A stretch of 43,365 nt of DNA from Betaproteobacteria bacterium (lineage in GTDB: Bacteria; Pseudomonadota; Gammaproteobacteria; Burkholderiales; SG8-39), in assembly GCA_947466535.1 (NCBI GenBank), contig CANIEV010000012.1:1-43365 (forward strand), in the 5' to 3' direction. Position numbers and translations under genes: made by a program. The first letter of the stretch is position 1; the number at the start of each line of letters is the position of its first letter. Below are positions 1-8,062 of the stretch, in pieces. The notes under the pieces are model-generated. The model saw nothing but the letters and a program-made list of their open reading frames with translations, made no database searches and was not told the DNA's origin.

Positions 1-454
1 CGTGCTGATGGGGGCGGTCGGGGTGCCGTTTCCGATCACGCCCGGTCTGGACGCGGTGTGGGGCTACGAGCCGTCGTTCGATTCGATGCGCAAGCTGCTC
101 GATATTTTTGCCTACGACCGGAAGTTGGTGAGCGACGAACTCGCCGAGCTTCGCTATCAGGCGAGCATCCGGCCCGGGTTCCAGGAGTCTTTCTCGGCAA
201 TGTTCCCGGCACCGCGTCAGCGTTGGGTCGATGCGCTTGCCAGCCGAGAGGAGGACATCCGTAACCTGCCGCACGAGACGCTGATCATCCACGGCCGTGA
301 CGACCAGGTGATACCCCTGTCGACGTCCCTGACCTTTGCGCAATGGGTTTCGCGATCGCAGCTGCATGTCTATGGACGCTGCGGTCACTGGACCCAGATC
401 GAGCACGCCGCGCGATTTGCGAAACTGGTGGGGGATTTTCTCGCGGAGAACTGA
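1..454 (+). CDS. 2-hydroxymuconate-semialdehyde hydrolase-like alpha/beta hydrolase (5' truncated by window)
   Basis: This is the C-terminal ~150 residues of an alpha/beta hydrolase; the reading frame is open at the window's left edge, so the true start and the nucleophile Ser lie outside. The visible part holds the acid residue in GRDDQVIP and the catalytic His in GRCGHWTQIE, both typical of meta-cleavage product hydrolases (DmpD/XylF/TodF type). These hydrolyse the C-C bond of 2-hydroxymuconic semialdehyde or related ring-fission products in the cytoplasm. The run WGYEPSFDSMRKLLDIFAYD resembles that subfamily closely. It is probably the end of an aromatic meta-cleavage operon lying to the left. 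The exact substrate (hydroxymuconate semialdehyde or a phenyl-substituted analogue) is inference. Confidence 0.85.
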   Translation, partial: VLMGAVGVPFPITPGLDAVWGYEPSFDSMRKLLDIFAYDRKLVSDELAELRYQASIRPGFQESFSAMFPAPRQRWVDALASREEDIRNLPHETLIIHGRDDQVIPLSTSLTFAQWVSRSQLHVYGRCGHWTQIEHAARFAKLVGDFLAEN

Positions 455-466
455 CCGGCTCGGCGA

Positions 467-814
467 TTACCAGCCGCGCTGCATTTGCTCCAGAACACCG
501 ATTATCCGGTCGATGTCCGAAAGCAGGACGGGTGTTGCGGTGACTGCGCCGGGCTTTCCGCGTAACACGAAGGCTTTCAGCAGGTTGCCGACGCCGTCAA
601 CCGCATCCAGCCCGCCGTGTCGGGCCCGCAGGTCGGCAAGGATGTCCTTCTCCACGTCGGCGACATCCACGTCACCGAGGCCGGGGCAGCAGGAGCATCC
701 GGCTTCATGCTTCTGCGACACCAGACTCCAGCGGCCGAGCAGGCGCGTTGCCTCGACCGCAATCGAAAGCGGATCGTCGGAGACAGACAGAGAGGCTTCA
801 GGAACGGTTGTCAT
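467..814 (-). CDS. Small cysteine-motif protein of unknown function
   Basis: I do not recognise this gene. From the ATG at 814 it encodes 115 residues; an ATG at 847 would add 11. Neither has a clear ribosome-binding site. The most visible feature is a compact Cys cluster, GCSCCPGLGDVDV, near residue 40, which could bind a metal or a cluster, followed by an acidic amphipathic stretch (DVADVEKDILADLRARHGG). There is no signal peptide or membrane segment. It converges on the meta-cleavage hydrolase with a 12-bp gap between stop codons. Codon use looks like that of neighbouring genes, and it fills an otherwise empty stretch, which supports its being real. Confidence 0.6.
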   Translation of the reverse strand: MTTVPEASLSVSDDPLSIAVEATRLLGRWSLVSQKHEAGCSCCPGLGDVDVADVEKDILADLRARHGGLDAVDGVGNLLKAFVLRGKPGAVTATPVLLSDIDRIIGVLEQMQRGW

Positions 815-952
815 GGCAGATGCGGATTTTAGCCGGCAGGCGGTCATTGAGGCGGCGAATTTCGGTTATGCAGAAGGCGACCGCGCAGCGCCAAACTGAG
901 ACAATACGGATCTTTTTTGATCGATTTTTCCATTTAAACCGGCGAGGGCAAC

Positions 953-1717
953 ATGGCGGTATCGAAAAAGGCGGCACTCATCACCGGTGGTGCGACGGGC
1001 ATCGGCAGAAGCGCGGTGCTCGCGCTCGCGAAGGCGGGCTACGACGTCGCGATCAACTACGGATCGAGCGAAGCGGCGGCCAGGGAAACCGCGGCGGAAG
1101 CCGAAAAACTCGGCGTACGCGCGCTGACGCTCAAGTGCGATGTGAGCGACGAGAAGGCGGTGCTCGCGATGCTTGCCGAGGTTGACTCGGCTTTCGGCAA
1201 GCTTGATGTACTCGTGAACAACGCCGGGACCACCGCGTCGATGAAGCTCAAGGACCTGGACAGCATCTCGATCGATGAATGGGACCGGGTGTTCAACGTC
1301 AATGTGCGCGGGCTCTTTCTCACCACGCGCGCCTCGGTCCCGCTGCTGCGCAAGGGAACGAATCCCTGCATCGTCAACACGGCGAGCATCGTCGGGCTGC
1401 GTCCCGGTCCGCAGCCGCTGCCGTACGCAGCGAGCAAGGCCGCCGTGGTCAATCTGACCAAGACGCTCGCCTACAACCTCGGCCCTGACATTCGCGTCAA
1501 CGCCGTCGCGCCGGGCTGGATGGAAGGCGACTGGATGAAGCGGATGCTCAAGGACAAGTACGAGGATCTGATGGGCAAGCGCGCACGCGCCACGCCGCTC
1601 AAGCGTTGTGTCACCGCGGACGATGTCGCCGAGACCATGATGAGCCTGGTGCAGGGGAACCGGTTTGTCACCGGCGAGATCATCGTGATCGACGGTGGCT
1701 TCACCAGTTCGACCTGA
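953..1717 (+). CDS. SDR family oxidoreductase (FabG-like)
   Basis: A classical short-chain dehydrogenase of 254 residues, the usual length. The cofactor motif TGGATGIG is at residues 11-18, NNAG at 89-92, the catalytic Ser in NTAS at about 145, and YAASK at 158-162, so the Ser-Tyr-Lys set is complete. It should oxidise or reduce a hydroxy/keto group with NAD(P)H; its substrate is unknown. A GAGGG ribosome-binding site precedes the ATG. It is the first gene of a four-gene operon; the next gene starts 12 bp after its stop. Resemblance to 3-oxoacyl-ACP reductase is a family trait and does not imply fatty-acid synthesis; the AMP ligase next door suggests a catabolic role. Confidence 0.93.
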   Translation: MAVSKKAALITGGATGIGRSAVLALAKAGYDVAINYGSSEAAARETAAEAEKLGVRALTLKCDVSDEKAVLAMLAEVDSAFGKLDVLVNNAGTTASMKLKDLDSISIDEWDRVFNVNVRGLFLTTRASVPLLRKGTNPCIVNTASIVGLRPGPQPLPYAASKAAVVNLTKTLAYNLGPDIRVNAVAPGWMEGDWMKRMLKDKYEDLMGKRARATPLKRCVTADDVAETMMSLVQGNRFVTGEIIVIDGGFTSST

Positions 1718-1728
1718 GGAGGCAAGAG

Positions 1729-3378
1729 ATGATCGAAGGCGTGGTTCCCTTTCCGCCGGAGTACGCGAAGCGCTACCGGGAGAAGGGCTACTGGAAGGAC
1801 AAGCCGCTCGCGCAGGAATTTGCGGAGATGTTCCGGCTGCATGCGACGAGGGTCGCGCTGGTGGACGGGGAGCGCGAATACACCTACGCGCAGGTGGATT
1901 CGATCAGCGACCGGCTTGCGCTCAATCTGCTTTCGCTAGGGCTCAAGCCGCTTGATCCGGTGTGCGTTCAACTGCCGAACGTCGCGGAATTCGTGTTTCT
2001 CTATTTCGCGTTGCAGAAAATCGGAGCGATCCCGATCGCGGCGCTGGCCACCCATCGCCACACCGAGGTCAGCCAGTTCGTCCGGATTTCATCCGCTACC
2101 GCCTGCGTGTACCCGGAGGCCCAGGGAGACTTCAGTTTCGGTCCGATGGTGAAGCGGGTGCAGGAGGAGTCCGCAACTCTGCGCTTTCGTATCGTCCTCG
2201 GGCGTGCAGGGGACGGAGAAACATCGCTTTCCGAGTTGATCGATCGCGAACCGGGATTGCCGCGTGTAGCGCTGGACGCGATCGTTCTCGATCCGGTCGA
2301 TCCCGCGATCTATCAACTCTCCGGCGGCACGACAGGCGTTCCGAAACTGATTCCCCGCACGCACAACGACTACGCCTACAACTCGAAGACAGCAGCGCCA
2401 GTTTGCGGCGTGACCCGCGACTCGGTGTTGTTGCTGGTAATCCCGATTGCGCACAATCTGGCGCTGGCCTGCCCCGGCATACAGGGTTACTACTTTCAAG
2501 GTGGCAAGGTCGTCGTCAGCACGAGCGCCCGGCCCGAGGACATGTTCGCGCTCATACAGCAGCACAAGGTGACGCATCTGAAGGTGGTGCCTGCGCTCCT
2601 GATCCGGTTGATCAACAGCCCGGCGATCGGGAACTACGACCTGTCGTCGCTCAAGGTAATTCAGAGCGGAGGCCAGCGAATGCAGCCCGAAGTCCGGATT
2701 CGTACCAAGGAACTCATCCCGAGCGTTACGGTGCAGGAAAATTTCGGCATGTCCGAAGGCATGCTGTTCTTCGTGCGTCTGGATGATCCCGAAGACGTGA
2801 GGCTGGAAACGTGCGGCCGCCCGATTTGCGAGGACGACGAGGTCCGGCTGGTGGACGACGAAGGCCGCGTCGTGGAACCGGGCGAGGTCGGTGAACTCAC
2901 CTGCAGAGGACCCTACACGCTTCGCGGCTACCTCGGCGTGCCCGAGTACAACGCCAAGCAGTTCACATCTGACGGCTTTTATTGTTCTGGCGACCTGATG
3001 CGCATGCATCCGTCGGGGACCGATGTTGTCGAGGGGCGCAAGAAGGATCTGATCAATCGCGGTGGCGAGAAGATCAGCGCCGAGGAAATCGAGAATCTGA
3101 TCCTGTCGCATCCTGCGGTGCAAAACGTGGCCTGCGTTGCGATGCCCGATCCTGCGATGGGGGAGAAGATGTGCGCCTGCGTGATATTGCGCCTGGGGCA
3201 GAAACTCGCGCTCAAGGATCTGGTCTCGTTTCTCGCCGGCAAGGAGATTGCGAAGTTCAAATTGCCGGAACGCCTGGAGATTCTTACCGACTTTCCGCTG
3301 TCGACATTCGGCAAGGTCTCGAAGAAATCACTGGTGGAAATGGTCAGCCGAAAGCTCGACCACGAACGAATCGTCTGA
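1729..3378 (+). CDS. (2,3-dihydroxybenzoyl/salicylyl)adenylate synthase-like AMP ligase
   Basis: An ANL-superfamily adenylating enzyme of 549 residues, the normal length for EntE/DhbE relatives. The start is the ATG at 1729, preceded by a strong GAGGAGG; an open frame upstream overlaps the SDR and is not used. The ATP motif LSGGTTGVPKLIP is at 197-209, GMSEG at 340-344, the YCSGDL hinge-side motif at 418-423, GRKKDLINRGGEKIS at 436-450, and the catalytic Lys in STFGKVSKK at 529. The pocket segment PIAHNLALACPG (239-250) keeps the His-Asn pair that contacts the 2-hydroxyl in DhbE, and has Cys248 where DHB ligases carry Ser and salicylate ligases carry Cys. It therefore probably activates salicylate or a similar 2-hydroxyaryl acid. 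No NRPS or siderophore gene is nearby. Confidence 0.9.
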   Translation: MIEGVVPFPPEYAKRYREKGYWKDKPLAQEFAEMFRLHATRVALVDGEREYTYAQVDSISDRLALNLLSLGLKPLDPVCVQLPNVAEFVFLYFALQKIGAIPIAALATHRHTEVSQFVRISSATACVYPEAQGDFSFGPMVKRVQEESATLRFRIVLGRAGDGETSLSELIDREPGLPRVALDAIVLDPVDPAIYQLSGGTTGVPKLIPRTHNDYAYNSKTAAPVCGVTRDSVLLLVIPIAHNLALACPGIQGYYFQGGKVVVSTSARPEDMFALIQQHKVTHLKVVPALLIRLINSPAIGNYDLSSLKVIQSGGQRMQPEVRIRTKELIPSVTVQENFGMSEGMLFFVRLDDPEDVRLETCGRPICEDDEVRLVDDEGRVVEPGEVGELTCRGPYTLRGYLGVPEYNAKQFTSDGFYCSGDLMRMHPSGTDVVEGRKKDLINRGGEKISAEEIENLILSHPAVQNVACVAMPDPAMGEKMCACVILRLGQKLALKDLVSFLAGKEIAKFKLPERLEILTDFPLSTFGKVSKKSLVEMVSRKLDHERIV

Positions 3379-3405
3379 ATCGAAGCAGAACCCACAGGAC
3401 ATGTC

Positions 3406-4248
3406 ATGAGAATCATTGATCTGCACTGCTACCCCGGTACCCCCGAATGGATTGCCGCCCAGGGGCCATATGTCGAGGCGCTTGCCAAATACTGGAACCG
3501 GCAATGGGTAGGCAAGACCGAAGAGGAGGTGCTGACGGAATTCACCGACGCCGGCGTCGAAGCGATGCTCGTTGCCCTCGATCTTGAGACCACGGTGGCA
3601 ACGCCGCCCTGCACCAATGAATACGTGCATGCGATGTGGAAGCGCAATCCGAAACGGATTATCCAGTGCTGGGGCGCGGTGGAACCGGGCAAGGGCGAGA
3701 TCGCCATCCGGCAGGTGCGCAAGGCGGTGACGGAACTCGGGTTCATCGGATTCCACTTTCATCCGATCATGCAGCACTTCGCGGTGAACGACAGGCAGTA
3801 TTACCCGCTGTTTGAAGAAATCAATTCACTTGGCGCGACGGTGATGATCGATGTCGGCACGACAGGCATGGGTGCGGGTATGCCCGGTGGCATGGGTGCG
3901 CGCATCCGGCACGCGCATCCGTCGGCAATCGACGACCTTGCGGCCGACTTCCCGAACCTCAAGATCATCATGGCGCATCCGGGGTGGCCATGGGTCGACG
4001 AGACCACGGCGGTCGCCCTGCACAAGGGCAATGTGTACTGGGAGATGTCCGGCTGGGCGCCGAAGTACTTCCCCGGCAACATCAAGGTCGACATGCGCGC
4101 GCGCCTGCAGGACAAGATCATGTTCGGAAGCGACTACCCGAGCCTTCCGTATGCCCGCATTCTCAAGGAATGGCAGGAACTCGGCTACACCGATGCGGTG
4201 ATGGAAAAGATCTTTCACGGCAATGCCGAGCGAGTGCTCGGACTTTAG
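3406..4248 (+). CDS. Amidohydrolase-2 family protein with altered metal ligands
   Basis: A 280-residue TIM-barrel protein of the amidohydrolase-2/ACMSD group, whose members hydrolyse or decarboxylate ring-derived acids in the cytoplasm. Visible landmarks are DLHCYPG at 5-11, GFHFHP at 115-120, MIDVG at 147-151, the barrel His in MAHPGWPW (H191), and GSDYPSLPY with Asp243. The usual N-terminal HxH is HxY here (H7, Y9), and the position that is usually the HxG metal His is Asp149. The metal site may therefore be altered, or the zinc ligands may be fewer. It follows the AMP ligase by 27 bp and precedes the hydrolase by 7 bp, so it is surely cotranscribed. Decarboxylase, lactonase and hydrolase roles are all possible. 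Confidence 0.88.
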   Translation: MRIIDLHCYPGTPEWIAAQGPYVEALAKYWNRQWVGKTEEEVLTEFTDAGVEAMLVALDLETTVATPPCTNEYVHAMWKRNPKRIIQCWGAVEPGKGEIAIRQVRKAVTELGFIGFHFHPIMQHFAVNDRQYYPLFEEINSLGATVMIDVGTTGMGAGMPGGMGARIRHAHPSAIDDLAADFPNLKIIMAHPGWPWVDETTAVALHKGNVYWEMSGWAPKYFPGNIKVDMRARLQDKIMFGSDYPSLPYARILKEWQELGYTDAVMEKIFHGNAERVLGL

Positions 4249-4255
4249 GTCGTCC

Positions 4256-5146
4256 GTGTCCAAAGACTCTGAGTCGCGGTTCGAGTCGGTTCGCGGACTG
4301 CGGTATCACCTGCGCGTCTGGGGCCGGGACGAGGCGCCGCCGGTGTTGCTGCTTCACGGCTGGATGGACTGTTCCGCCTCATGGCAGTTCGTGGTTGATG
4401 CGATGGGTGCCGACTGGAAGTTCGTAGCGCCTGACTGGCGGGGCTTCGGCCTCAGCGAATGGGCGCCCGGTGGCGTTTACGGCTATCAGGACTACATGGC
4501 GGACCTCGACGCGATTGCAGGGCTTCTGGTCAAGGACAGTCGGCTTCGTGTGGTTGGGCACAGCATGGGCGGCAATGTTGCCTCTCTGTACGCATCGGTA
4601 CGGCCCGAACGGGTGGCGGCGGTAGTGAATGTAGAGGGCTTCGGGCTTCGGGCACGCGAGGCCTCCGATGCGCCGCTGAACCTGCGGCAATGGCTGGACG
4701 AGTTAAGCAACCCCGGCGACGTCCGGATCTACCCGGACTACGCCGATCTCGCCGCTAGAATTCGCAAGAGCAATCCGTGCATGAGCGAGGAGCGCTCGGA
4801 ATTCGTGGCGCGGCAATGGGGATGCGACGCGCAATCCGGCGGTGTGGTGTTGCGTGCCGACCCGGGTCACAACCGGGTCTGGCCGCAGATCTACCGGCTC
4901 GACGAGGCGTGTGCGCATTGGGCGCGGATCAGCGTGCCGTATCTATGGGTGGAGGCGGACGAATCCCGGAACGCCGTCCGCCACGGTATTGATGCCGACG
5001 AACTGAATCTGCGTCGTGACGCGGTGCCCGGCGCTTCCACGGCGTTGATTCGAGGTGCCGGGCATATGGCGCATCTCGAGCAGCCCGGGCAGCTCGCGGA
5101 ACTGATCGAGCGGTTTTTCCTGGAGAACGCGCCCGGGGGATGCTAG
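4256..5146 (+). CDS. Alpha/beta hydrolase
   Basis: A 296-residue alpha/beta-fold hydrolase. The oxyanion-hole motif is LLLHGWMD, the nucleophile elbow VGHSMGGN, and the catalytic His is in GAGHMAHLEQP near the C terminus. The GTG at 4256 is preferred because AGGT lies five bases ahead; an in-frame ATG at 4223 would overlap the amidohydrolase by 26 bp and has no ribosome-binding site. It closes the four-gene plus-strand operon and meets the lyase gene tail to tail at 5156. It could be an esterase, a thioesterase-like enzyme or a C-C hydrolase; operon context with an aryl-AMP ligase favours cleavage of an ester or ring-fission product, by inference only. Confidence 0.88.
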   Translation: MSKDSESRFESVRGLRYHLRVWGRDEAPPVLLLHGWMDCSASWQFVVDAMGADWKFVAPDWRGFGLSEWAPGGVYGYQDYMADLDAIAGLLVKDSRLRVVGHSMGGNVASLYASVRPERVAAVVNVEGFGLRAREASDAPLNLRQWLDELSNPGDVRIYPDYADLAARIRKSNPCMSEERSEFVARQWGCDAQSGGVVLRADPGHNRVWPQIYRLDEACAHWARISVPYLWVEADESRNAVRHGIDADELNLRRDAVPGASTALIRGAGHMAHLEQPGQLAELIERFFLENAPGGC

Positions 5147-5155
5147 GGCGCGCAT

Positions 5156-6022
5156 TCAGTTTCCGCCGAGATAGTCCTGCGTCCAGCGTGCATAGTCCTC
5201 GTCCCGGGTTACCTGTTTCATGAATTGCGCAGTCGGGAGACCGGCAAGCGCTGTCGGCGGGATGCCGTCACGCAAGGCCTTGAGAGTGTCGTGCACCGCT
5301 TGTACGCCGGCCATGAAGGGCTGGTGCCCCTGGAGACAGATGCGAACGCCCCGATCGGCGAGATAGGCGCGGTCCTGCAGCTCTGCTCCAGAGCCGCCAA
5401 CAATGATCGGTAGTTTTACGGCCGATGCAATCGCGTCGAGTTGATCGCGCGATTTGATTCCCACAAAGAAAAGCGCGTCAACGCCCGCGGCTTCGTAGGC
5501 GCGGGCCCGGGCTATCGCATCGTCCGTTCCGGTGATTCCGGGGGCGCTGGTGCGCCCGGCAATCACCAGCGCGGAATCGCGTCGCGCCCGAACCGCGGCA
5601 CGCATCTTTCCGACGCCTTCATCCAGGGAAACAAGGCGGGCTTTGCCGCCCGAGGCGAACGCGTTCGGAAGCAGCGTGTCTTCGATCGAAAGCGCGCAGA
5701 CGCCCGCGGTCTCGAGTTCCTGCACGGTGCGCATGACATTAAGTGCATTGCCGTAGCCGTGGTCGGCATCGACGAGCAGTGGCAGATCACAGCCGCGGTT
5801 GATCCGCAGTGCCTGTTCGGCGAATTCTGTGAGCGTCAGCACGATCAGGTCCGGTGCTCCCAGCACGGTCAGCGAGGCGACCGAACCGGCGAAGATGCCG
5901 GTTTCGAAGCCGAGGTCCTGCGCGATTCGCCCGGAGATCGGGTCGAAAACCGACGCGGGGTACATGCATTGGTTTCCGGCGAGGATGTCGCGAAAGCGCG
6001 CGCGACGCGAGGTCCAGTCCAC
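5156..6022 (-). CDS. Isocitrate lyase/PEP mutase superfamily protein, oxaloacetate decarboxylase type
   Basis: A 288-residue member of the ICL/PEP-mutase barrel superfamily. The Mg-binding segment DADHGYG is at 85-91, SIEDT at 112-116, and an active-site Arg in AGRTSA at 157. It lacks the KKCGH catalytic loop of isocitrate and methylisocitrate lyases. This places it nearer the PA4872-type oxaloacetate decarboxylases, which split 2-oxo acids to pyruvate and CO2. The start is GTG at 6022 behind GGAGA. It lies 46 bp downstream of the VOC gene on the same strand, so the two probably form an operon. A role at the pyruvate/oxaloacetate end of an aromatic pathway would fit; the specific substrate is uncertain. 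Confidence 0.85.
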   Translation of the reverse strand: MDWTSRRARFRDILAGNQCMYPASVFDPISGRIAQDLGFETGIFAGSVASLTVLGAPDLIVLTLTEFAEQALRINRGCDLPLLVDADHGYGNALNVMRTVQELETAGVCALSIEDTLLPNAFASGGKARLVSLDEGVGKMRAAVRARRDSALVIAGRTSAPGITGTDDAIARARAYEAAGVDALFFVGIKSRDQLDAIASAVKLPIIVGGSGAELQDRAYLADRGVRICLQGHQPFMAGVQAVHDTLKALRDGIPPTALAGLPTAQFMKQVTRDEDYARWTQDYLGGN

Positions 6023-6068
6023 GTTTTATTCTCCAGTGCGATGTCGGTACGGGTTGATTGGGTGGAGT

Positions 6069-6998
6069 TCAGGCTTGCGACAGTGCTTCGAAAGTCCGAC
6101 CGTCCGGGCGATCGTGGAAAACAAGGTTGGCGCCCAGTGCGTCGATCGGACGGATATGCAGCGAATCGGAGATCGCCCGGAATTCGATTCCCTGTCGCTC
6201 GAAAAATTCACGTGTTACGGCGAGGTCGGCGCTGCCAATCGCCGCTGCCGCGATAAACGGCAAGGTGGGAACGGTCGCTCCTGGAAGGACTCGTTCGAGA
6301 CCGCGCTTGTCGGTAATGCACAGGCGCCCGCGGTCCAGGTCCAGAACATGCATCGGGCCCGTCGTCCGGATCGCCCGCCCGCAGAACAGGGCGAACTGCC
6401 TGGCGCGCTCGGACGGGTTCTCGACGACAAGAAGAAGTTCGCACAGTCGGTCTGCCGCGTTGGGGTGTTGGACAAGCGACGGGTGCCACATCTTGTCCGG
6501 CGACATTTCCGGAAAAACCATTTGCACGCGGCCTTCCGGCCACGCGTCCGGTTTCAGTCGCACGATACTGGCCCGGATGTCCTGATCGCCGTCGGAGCTT
6601 GCCTGTGTGCGTTCGATCCGGGCAATCGGCGCGGGGGCGAGTCCCGCGGCCACCAGGGCGGCGTGGTGGGCTTGCGGATCGGTGCCGGAAAATGCGATCA
6701 GGTGTAGTCCCGGGTAGCGGGCGAGCGACGCGCGCAACTGCGCCGCCATGGGCGTGTCCGAAGTCGGTCCGAGAACCTCGATGAATCCCTCGCGTAGCAT
6801 GGCGCAACGGTTTCCGGTACCGAGGAGGGTGATCGGGTCGCCAGGGCGCAGCGCACTCGAATGCGCGCGAAACGGTGTCATCGTGAAGCCGAGCCTCTGC
6901 AGCACGTGCCCCGAGCGGTCGAATTCGTCCACGAATATCGCAGCGTGATCCAGAAAGACCTCGCTCGTGCGGGGAAACTGGTGCGTATTGACCGACAT
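6069..6998 (-). CDS. VOC (glyoxalase-like) domain protein
   Basis: A 309-residue protein opening with FLDHAAIFVDEFDRSG, the first beta-alpha-beta unit of a vicinal-oxygen-chelate domain, followed by MLREGFIEVLG with the Glu expected of a metal-ligand strand. A second, less regular unit follows around AAIGSADLAVTREFFERQGI in the C-terminal third. The architecture fits the Glyoxalase_3-like group, which includes uncharacterised dioxygenase, isomerase or lyase relatives. The ATG at 6998 is chosen because AAGG precedes it; a longer reading frame to 7157 has a basic N terminus and would run into the divergent dehydratase gene. It is the first gene of a two-gene unit with the lyase. Confidence 0.83.
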   Translation of the reverse strand: MSVNTHQFPRTSEVFLDHAAIFVDEFDRSGHVLQRLGFTMTPFRAHSSALRPGDPITLLGTGNRCAMLREGFIEVLGPTSDTPMAAQLRASLARYPGLHLIAFSGTDPQAHHAALVAAGLAPAPIARIERTQASSDGDQDIRASIVRLKPDAWPEGRVQMVFPEMSPDKMWHPSLVQHPNAADRLCELLLVVENPSERARQFALFCGRAIRTTGPMHVLDLDRGRLCITDKRGLERVLPGATVPTLPFIAAAAIGSADLAVTREFFERQGIEFRAISDSLHIRPIDALGANLVFHDRPDGRTFEALSQA

Positions 6999-7100
6999 TC
7001 GAATGCCTTGAGTAAGCGTCACGGTGAAATCGGGTCGATGGGCGAGTATACGGTGCGCGGATGTGGATAATCGTGACTGGCGAAATTCAGAGGATTGCCC

Positions 7101-8051
7101 GTGACTGAACTGGAGAGACTCAAGGCGATAGCAACGCAGGTTGCGCCGCACGTGCACCGCACGCCGCTGATTTCCGCGAAATCGCTTGGCGCGATGCTGG
7201 GTTGCGAGATATGGCTGAAGGCCGAACTACTGCAGCGCACCGGGAGCTACAAGCCGAGAGGCATTCTTAATCGTTTGCTTAAGCTCGGAGAAAGCGCTCG
7301 GTCACGGGGCGTGATAACCGTGTCGGCTGGCAACGCGGCACAGGGCCTGGCCTACGCGGCGGGGCGCCTGGACTGCAAGGCGATCGCTGTGATGCCGGAA
7401 AACGCCAGTCCTGCGAAAGTTCAGGCCACCCGGGCTTATGGGGCGGAAGTGATTCTTCGCGGGACGGCGAAGGATGCCTTTGAACTTGCCCACCGCCTGG
7501 TCGAAGAGCGTGGTTACGTTTTCGTGTCGCCGAGCGACGATCCGGATGTGATCGAAGGTCACGCCGGCATCGGGATCGAGATCAACGAGGATCTGCCGGA
7601 CGCGGACCTTGTGCTGGTTCAGATCGGCGCGGGGGGCCTGGGCGCGGGCGTCGCGACCGGACTCGCCGCATGCGGATCGTGCGCCCGAATCGTTGGTGTG
7701 GAGCCCGAAAGCGCGAATACGATGTGGCTGAGCCTGCAGGCCGGCCGACCGGTGGATCTGCCCGGACCTCCGAATACGATAGCCGACGGACTTGCCTATC
7801 CCTTCGGCGGGAAGCACACCTTTCCAGTGTTTCGCGACAAAGTGGAGCGCGTCGTGCTCGTTCCTGATTCCGCGATTCGCGAAGCGATGCTCCTGATCAT
7901 GACGCGCACCAAGCTGTACGCAGAGCCGTCCGGCGCGGCCAGTCTTGCGGGTCTTCTCGTGCACAAGGAACTGCTTCGCCCGTATCGAAAAGTGGTGTGC
8001 GTCGTGTCGGGAGGCAACCTAGATCCCGAACGCCTGCGCGAACTGATCTGA
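7101..8051 (+). CDS. Threonine/serine dehydratase-like PLP enzyme
   Basis: A 316-residue fold-type II PLP enzyme. The PLP lysine is K51 in GSYKPRG, SAGNAAQG at 75-82 is the asparagine loop, the phosphate-binding glycines are in GAGGLGAG (176-183), and VSGGNLD near the end is the C-terminal cofactor serine/glycine motif. It is short and lacks the ACT regulatory domain of biosynthetic IlvA, so it resembles catabolic threonine ammonia-lyases, serine racemases or hydroxyaspartate dehydratases. The GTG at 7101 has AGAGGA at good distance; a TTG at 7095 lies inside that site. It is divergent from the VOC gene with ~100 bp between them, room for both promoters. Confidence 0.88.
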   Translation: MTELERLKAIATQVAPHVHRTPLISAKSLGAMLGCEIWLKAELLQRTGSYKPRGILNRLLKLGESARSRGVITVSAGNAAQGLAYAAGRLDCKAIAVMPENASPAKVQATRAYGAEVILRGTAKDAFELAHRLVEERGYVFVSPSDDPDVIEGHAGIGIEINEDLPDADLVLVQIGAGGLGAGVATGLAACGSCARIVGVEPESANTMWLSLQAGRPVDLPGPPNTIADGLAYPFGGKHTFPVFRDKVERVVLVPDSAIREAMLLIMTRTKLYAEPSGAASLAGLLVHKELLRPYRKVVCVVSGGNLDPERLRELI

Positions 8052-8062
8052 ATGGCTAGGGC

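Noticed and set aside
2089..3123. Long minus-strand open frame opposite the AMP ligase (344 codons)
   Set aside because: It is a shadow of the ligase codon pattern in high-GC DNA: composition is Arg/His/Ala-rich, with no recognisable motif, and the sense strand encodes a complete ANL enzyme.
1729..3378. Siderophore (catecholate) biosynthesis cluster
   Set aside because: Only an EntE-like ligase is found; there is no isochorismatase, isochorismate synthase, carrier protein, NRPS or siderophore transporter, and the neighbouring SDR is FabG-like.
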